Below the pieces are notes generated by a model. The model saw nothing but the letters and a program-made list of their open reading frames with translations, ran no database searches and was not told where the DNA came from. From the NCBI GenBank assembly GCA_024709705.1, contig JANJWE010000166.1:1-5525 (forward strand): a stretch of DNA of 5,525 bases. Direction: 5' to 3'. A program made the translations under genes and the position numbers. The stretch is from Flavobacterium sp. (GTDB lineage: Bacteria > Bacteroidota > Bacteroidia > Flavobacteriales > Flavobacteriaceae). Of this stretch, positions 3,936-5,525 are shown one piece after another (the first letter of the stretch is position 1; every line of letters starts with the position of its first letter).

Positions 3936-5525
3936 ATGCTTTTCGATAGAAAAAACCTTTCCGACACTACTTTATTACAATTATACACATCCTTATTAAA
4001 ACCGCGTCTGATTGAAGAAAAAATGCTTATTCTGCTTCGTCAGGGTAAAATTTCAAAATGGTTCTCGGGTATAGGTCAAGAAGCTATTTCAGTGGGCATT
4101 ACTTCTGCTTTAGAAAAAGACGAATATATTCTACCCATGCATCGTAATTTAGGGGTTTTTACAACCAGAGAAATTCCGTTGAAGCGTTTATTTGCCCAGT
4201 GGCAAGGAAAGAAAAGTGGTTTTACCAAAGGACGTGATCGGTCTTTCCACTTTGGCACACAAGAATACAAGATTGTGGGAATGATTTCGCATTTGGGTCC
4301 ACAATTGGGTGTAGCAGACGGAATCGCCTTAGCCAATAAACTCAAAAAGAATGGTAAAGTAACAGCTGTTTTTACCGGTGAAGGGGCTACCAGTGAAGGT
4401 GATTTTCACGAAGCTTTAAATATTGCATCGGTTTGGGATTTACCGGTTTTATTTGTTATTGAAAATAATGGATATGGATTATCAACTCCTACCAATGAAC
4501 AATACCGTTGTGCAAATTTAGCCGATAAAGGGATTGGATACGGAATGGAAAGTCACATTATTGATGGAAACAATATTTTGGAAGTTTACACCAAGGTAAC
4601 CGAATTGGTAGACTCTTTACGTGAGAATCCTAGACCGGTTTTATTGGAATTTTTGACTTTTAGAATGCGTGGACATGAGGAGGCAAGTGGTACCAAATAC
4701 GTTCCGCAAGATTTGATGGACGAATGGGCGAAGAAAGATCCGATTGAAAACTATCGAACGTATTTGATTGAAAATGGCATTTTAAGTCCTGAAAAAGACG
4801 AAGCCATTCGTCAAGAATTCAAACAAGAAATGGACGAGCATATTCGGTTGGTATTTGATGAGCCGGATTTTGTTGCTGATTTAAGTGAAGAGTTAAATGA
4901 TGTGTACAAAACCTATGATTTTGAAGAATTTACGCATTCATCTACTACTGAAAATATTCGAGTAATTGACGCAATAACTCAAAGTTTAAAACAATCCATG
5001 GAACGCCATCCCAACTTGGTAATCATGGGTCAAGATATTGCCGAATACGGTGGTGCGTTCAAAGTAACTGATGGTTTTGTAAATTTATTTGGGAAAGATC
5101 GTGTTCGAAATACTCCTATTTGTGAAAGTGCCGTGGTTTCTGCGGGAATGGGATTATCGATTAACGGACATAAAGCAATTGTAGAAATGCAGTTTGCCGA
5201 TTTCGTTTCAACTGGTTTTAACCCTATCGTAAATTTATTAGCCAAGCAACATTACCGTTGGAATGAAAAAGCCGATGTTGTAGTCAGAATGCCTTGTGGT
5301 GGTGGTACGCAAGCCGGACCATTTCACTCGCAAACCAACGAGGCTTGGTTTACCAAAACCCCAGGTTTGAAAGTGGTTTACCCAGCGTTTCCCTATGATG
5401 CAAAAGGGTTATTAAACACGGCAATTAACGATCCGAATCCGGTAATGTATTTTGAACACAAACAGCTGTACAGAAGCATTTATCAAGATGTTCCAACGGA
5501 TTATTATACCATTCCATTTGGGAAA
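3936..5525 (+). CDS. Fused alpha-beta 2-oxoacid dehydrogenase E1 component, 3' end cut by the window
   Basis: The frame stays open for 530 codons to the window edge; related fused E1 proteins are about 650-700 residues, so roughly the last 130-160 should lie outside. The E1 alpha half (about 10-330) has the MHRNLG segment (68-73), a thiamine diphosphate motif GEG (148-150) ... NN (177-178), and the RGHEEASGTKY active-site loop (245-255, H247). The E1 beta half begins near residue 338, with GQDIAEYGGAFKVT (365-378), the ICE segment (E397, equivalent to the Glu that activates the cofactor) and GPFHSQTNEAWF (461-472, H464). GEG rather than GDG, with GEGATSEGD, resembles branched-chain (2-oxoisovalerate) E1. 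The enzyme would decarboxylate branched 2-oxoacids and pass the acyl group to an E2 lipoyl partner, feeding branched acyl-CoA into iso-fatty acids. E2 and E3 are not in view. An in-frame TAA at 3921-3923 fixes the start at ATG 3936. Substrate preference (branched-chain versus pyruvate) is an inference. Confidence 0.93.
   Translation, partial: MLFDRKNLSDTTLLQLYTSLLKPRLIEEKMLILLRQGKISKWFSGIGQEAISVGITSALEKDEYILPMHRNLGVFTTREIPLKRLFAQWQGKKSGFTKGRDRSFHFGTQEYKIVGMISHLGPQLGVADGIALANKLKKNGKVTAVFTGEGATSEGDFHEALNIASVWDLPVLFVIENNGYGLSTPTNEQYRCANLADKGIGYGMESHIIDGNNILEVYTKVTELVDSLRENPRPVLLEFLTFRMRGHEEASGTKYVPQDLMDEWAKKDPIENYRTYLIENGILSPEKDEAIRQEFKQEMDEHIRLVFDEPDFVADLSEELNDVYKTYDFEEFTHSSTTENIRVIDAITQSLKQSMERHPNLVIMGQDIAEYGGAFKVTDGFVNLFGKDRVRNTPICESAVVSAGMGLSINGHKAIVEMQFADFVSTGFNPIVNLLAKQHYRWNEKADVVVRMPCGGGTQAGPFHSQTNEAWFTKTPGLKVVYPAFPYDAKGLLNTAINDPNPVMYFEHKQLYRSIYQDVPTDYYTIPFGK

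Noticed and set aside
4076..4345. Minus-strand open frame of 89 codons inside the E1 gene
   Set aside because: It is antisense to the conserved E1 alpha domain and shows no family features.
5030..5245. Minus-strand open frame of 71 codons inside the E1 beta half
   Set aside because: It is antisense to conserved thiamine-enzyme motifs and is best explained as a shadow frame.

Overview
The window looks like chromosomal DNA of a Flavobacteriaceae-type bacterium (phylum Bacteroidota, probably Flavobacterium or a close relative). This rests on three things: strongly AT-rich spacers; starts preceded by A-rich leaders rather than Shine-Dalgarno sequences, with promoter boxes of the Bacteroidota type (TTTG ... 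TAnnTTTG); and the gene content, notably a fused alpha-beta 2-oxoacid dehydrogenase E1 and a bacterial SUI1/eIF1-like protein. The genus is an inference from these traits and remembered family resemblance, not from a search.

Layout. Five genes lie on the minus strand and one on the plus strand. Reading the minus strand in transcription order: an isopenicillin N synthase-like Fe(II) dioxygenase (3747-2797) ends at a clear intrinsic terminator (2745-2780). Next is a SUI1/YciH-like translation factor (2647-2312). A 164-bp spacer follows, made almost entirely of heptamer repeats in inverted arrangement (2151-2311). Then come three tightly spaced genes, probably one transcript: a uridine phosphorylase-like enzyme (2147-1281), a cytoplasmic substrate-binding-protein-like protein (1263-412, 17-bp gap) and a small two- or three-pass membrane protein (391-113, 20-bp gap). 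The first 112 bases are AT-rich and hold nothing supportable.

On the plus strand, diverging from the dioxygenase across a 188-bp regulatory spacer, an alpha-beta fused thiamine-diphosphate E1 component starts at 3936 and runs off the right edge after 530 codons. Its motifs resemble the branched-chain (2-oxoisovalerate) type, which would supply branched acyl-CoA primers and degrade branched-chain amino acids.

Most genes are ordinary for this group. The parts worth a second look are the 14-bp higher-order heptamer array with its inverted counterpart, which reaches to 10 bases before the phosphorylase start codon, and the periplasmic-binding-protein fold gene that lacks a signal peptide and a transporter and sits directly behind a nucleoside phosphorylase. 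No mobile element, CRISPR array, tRNA, rRNA or obvious defence system is visible.
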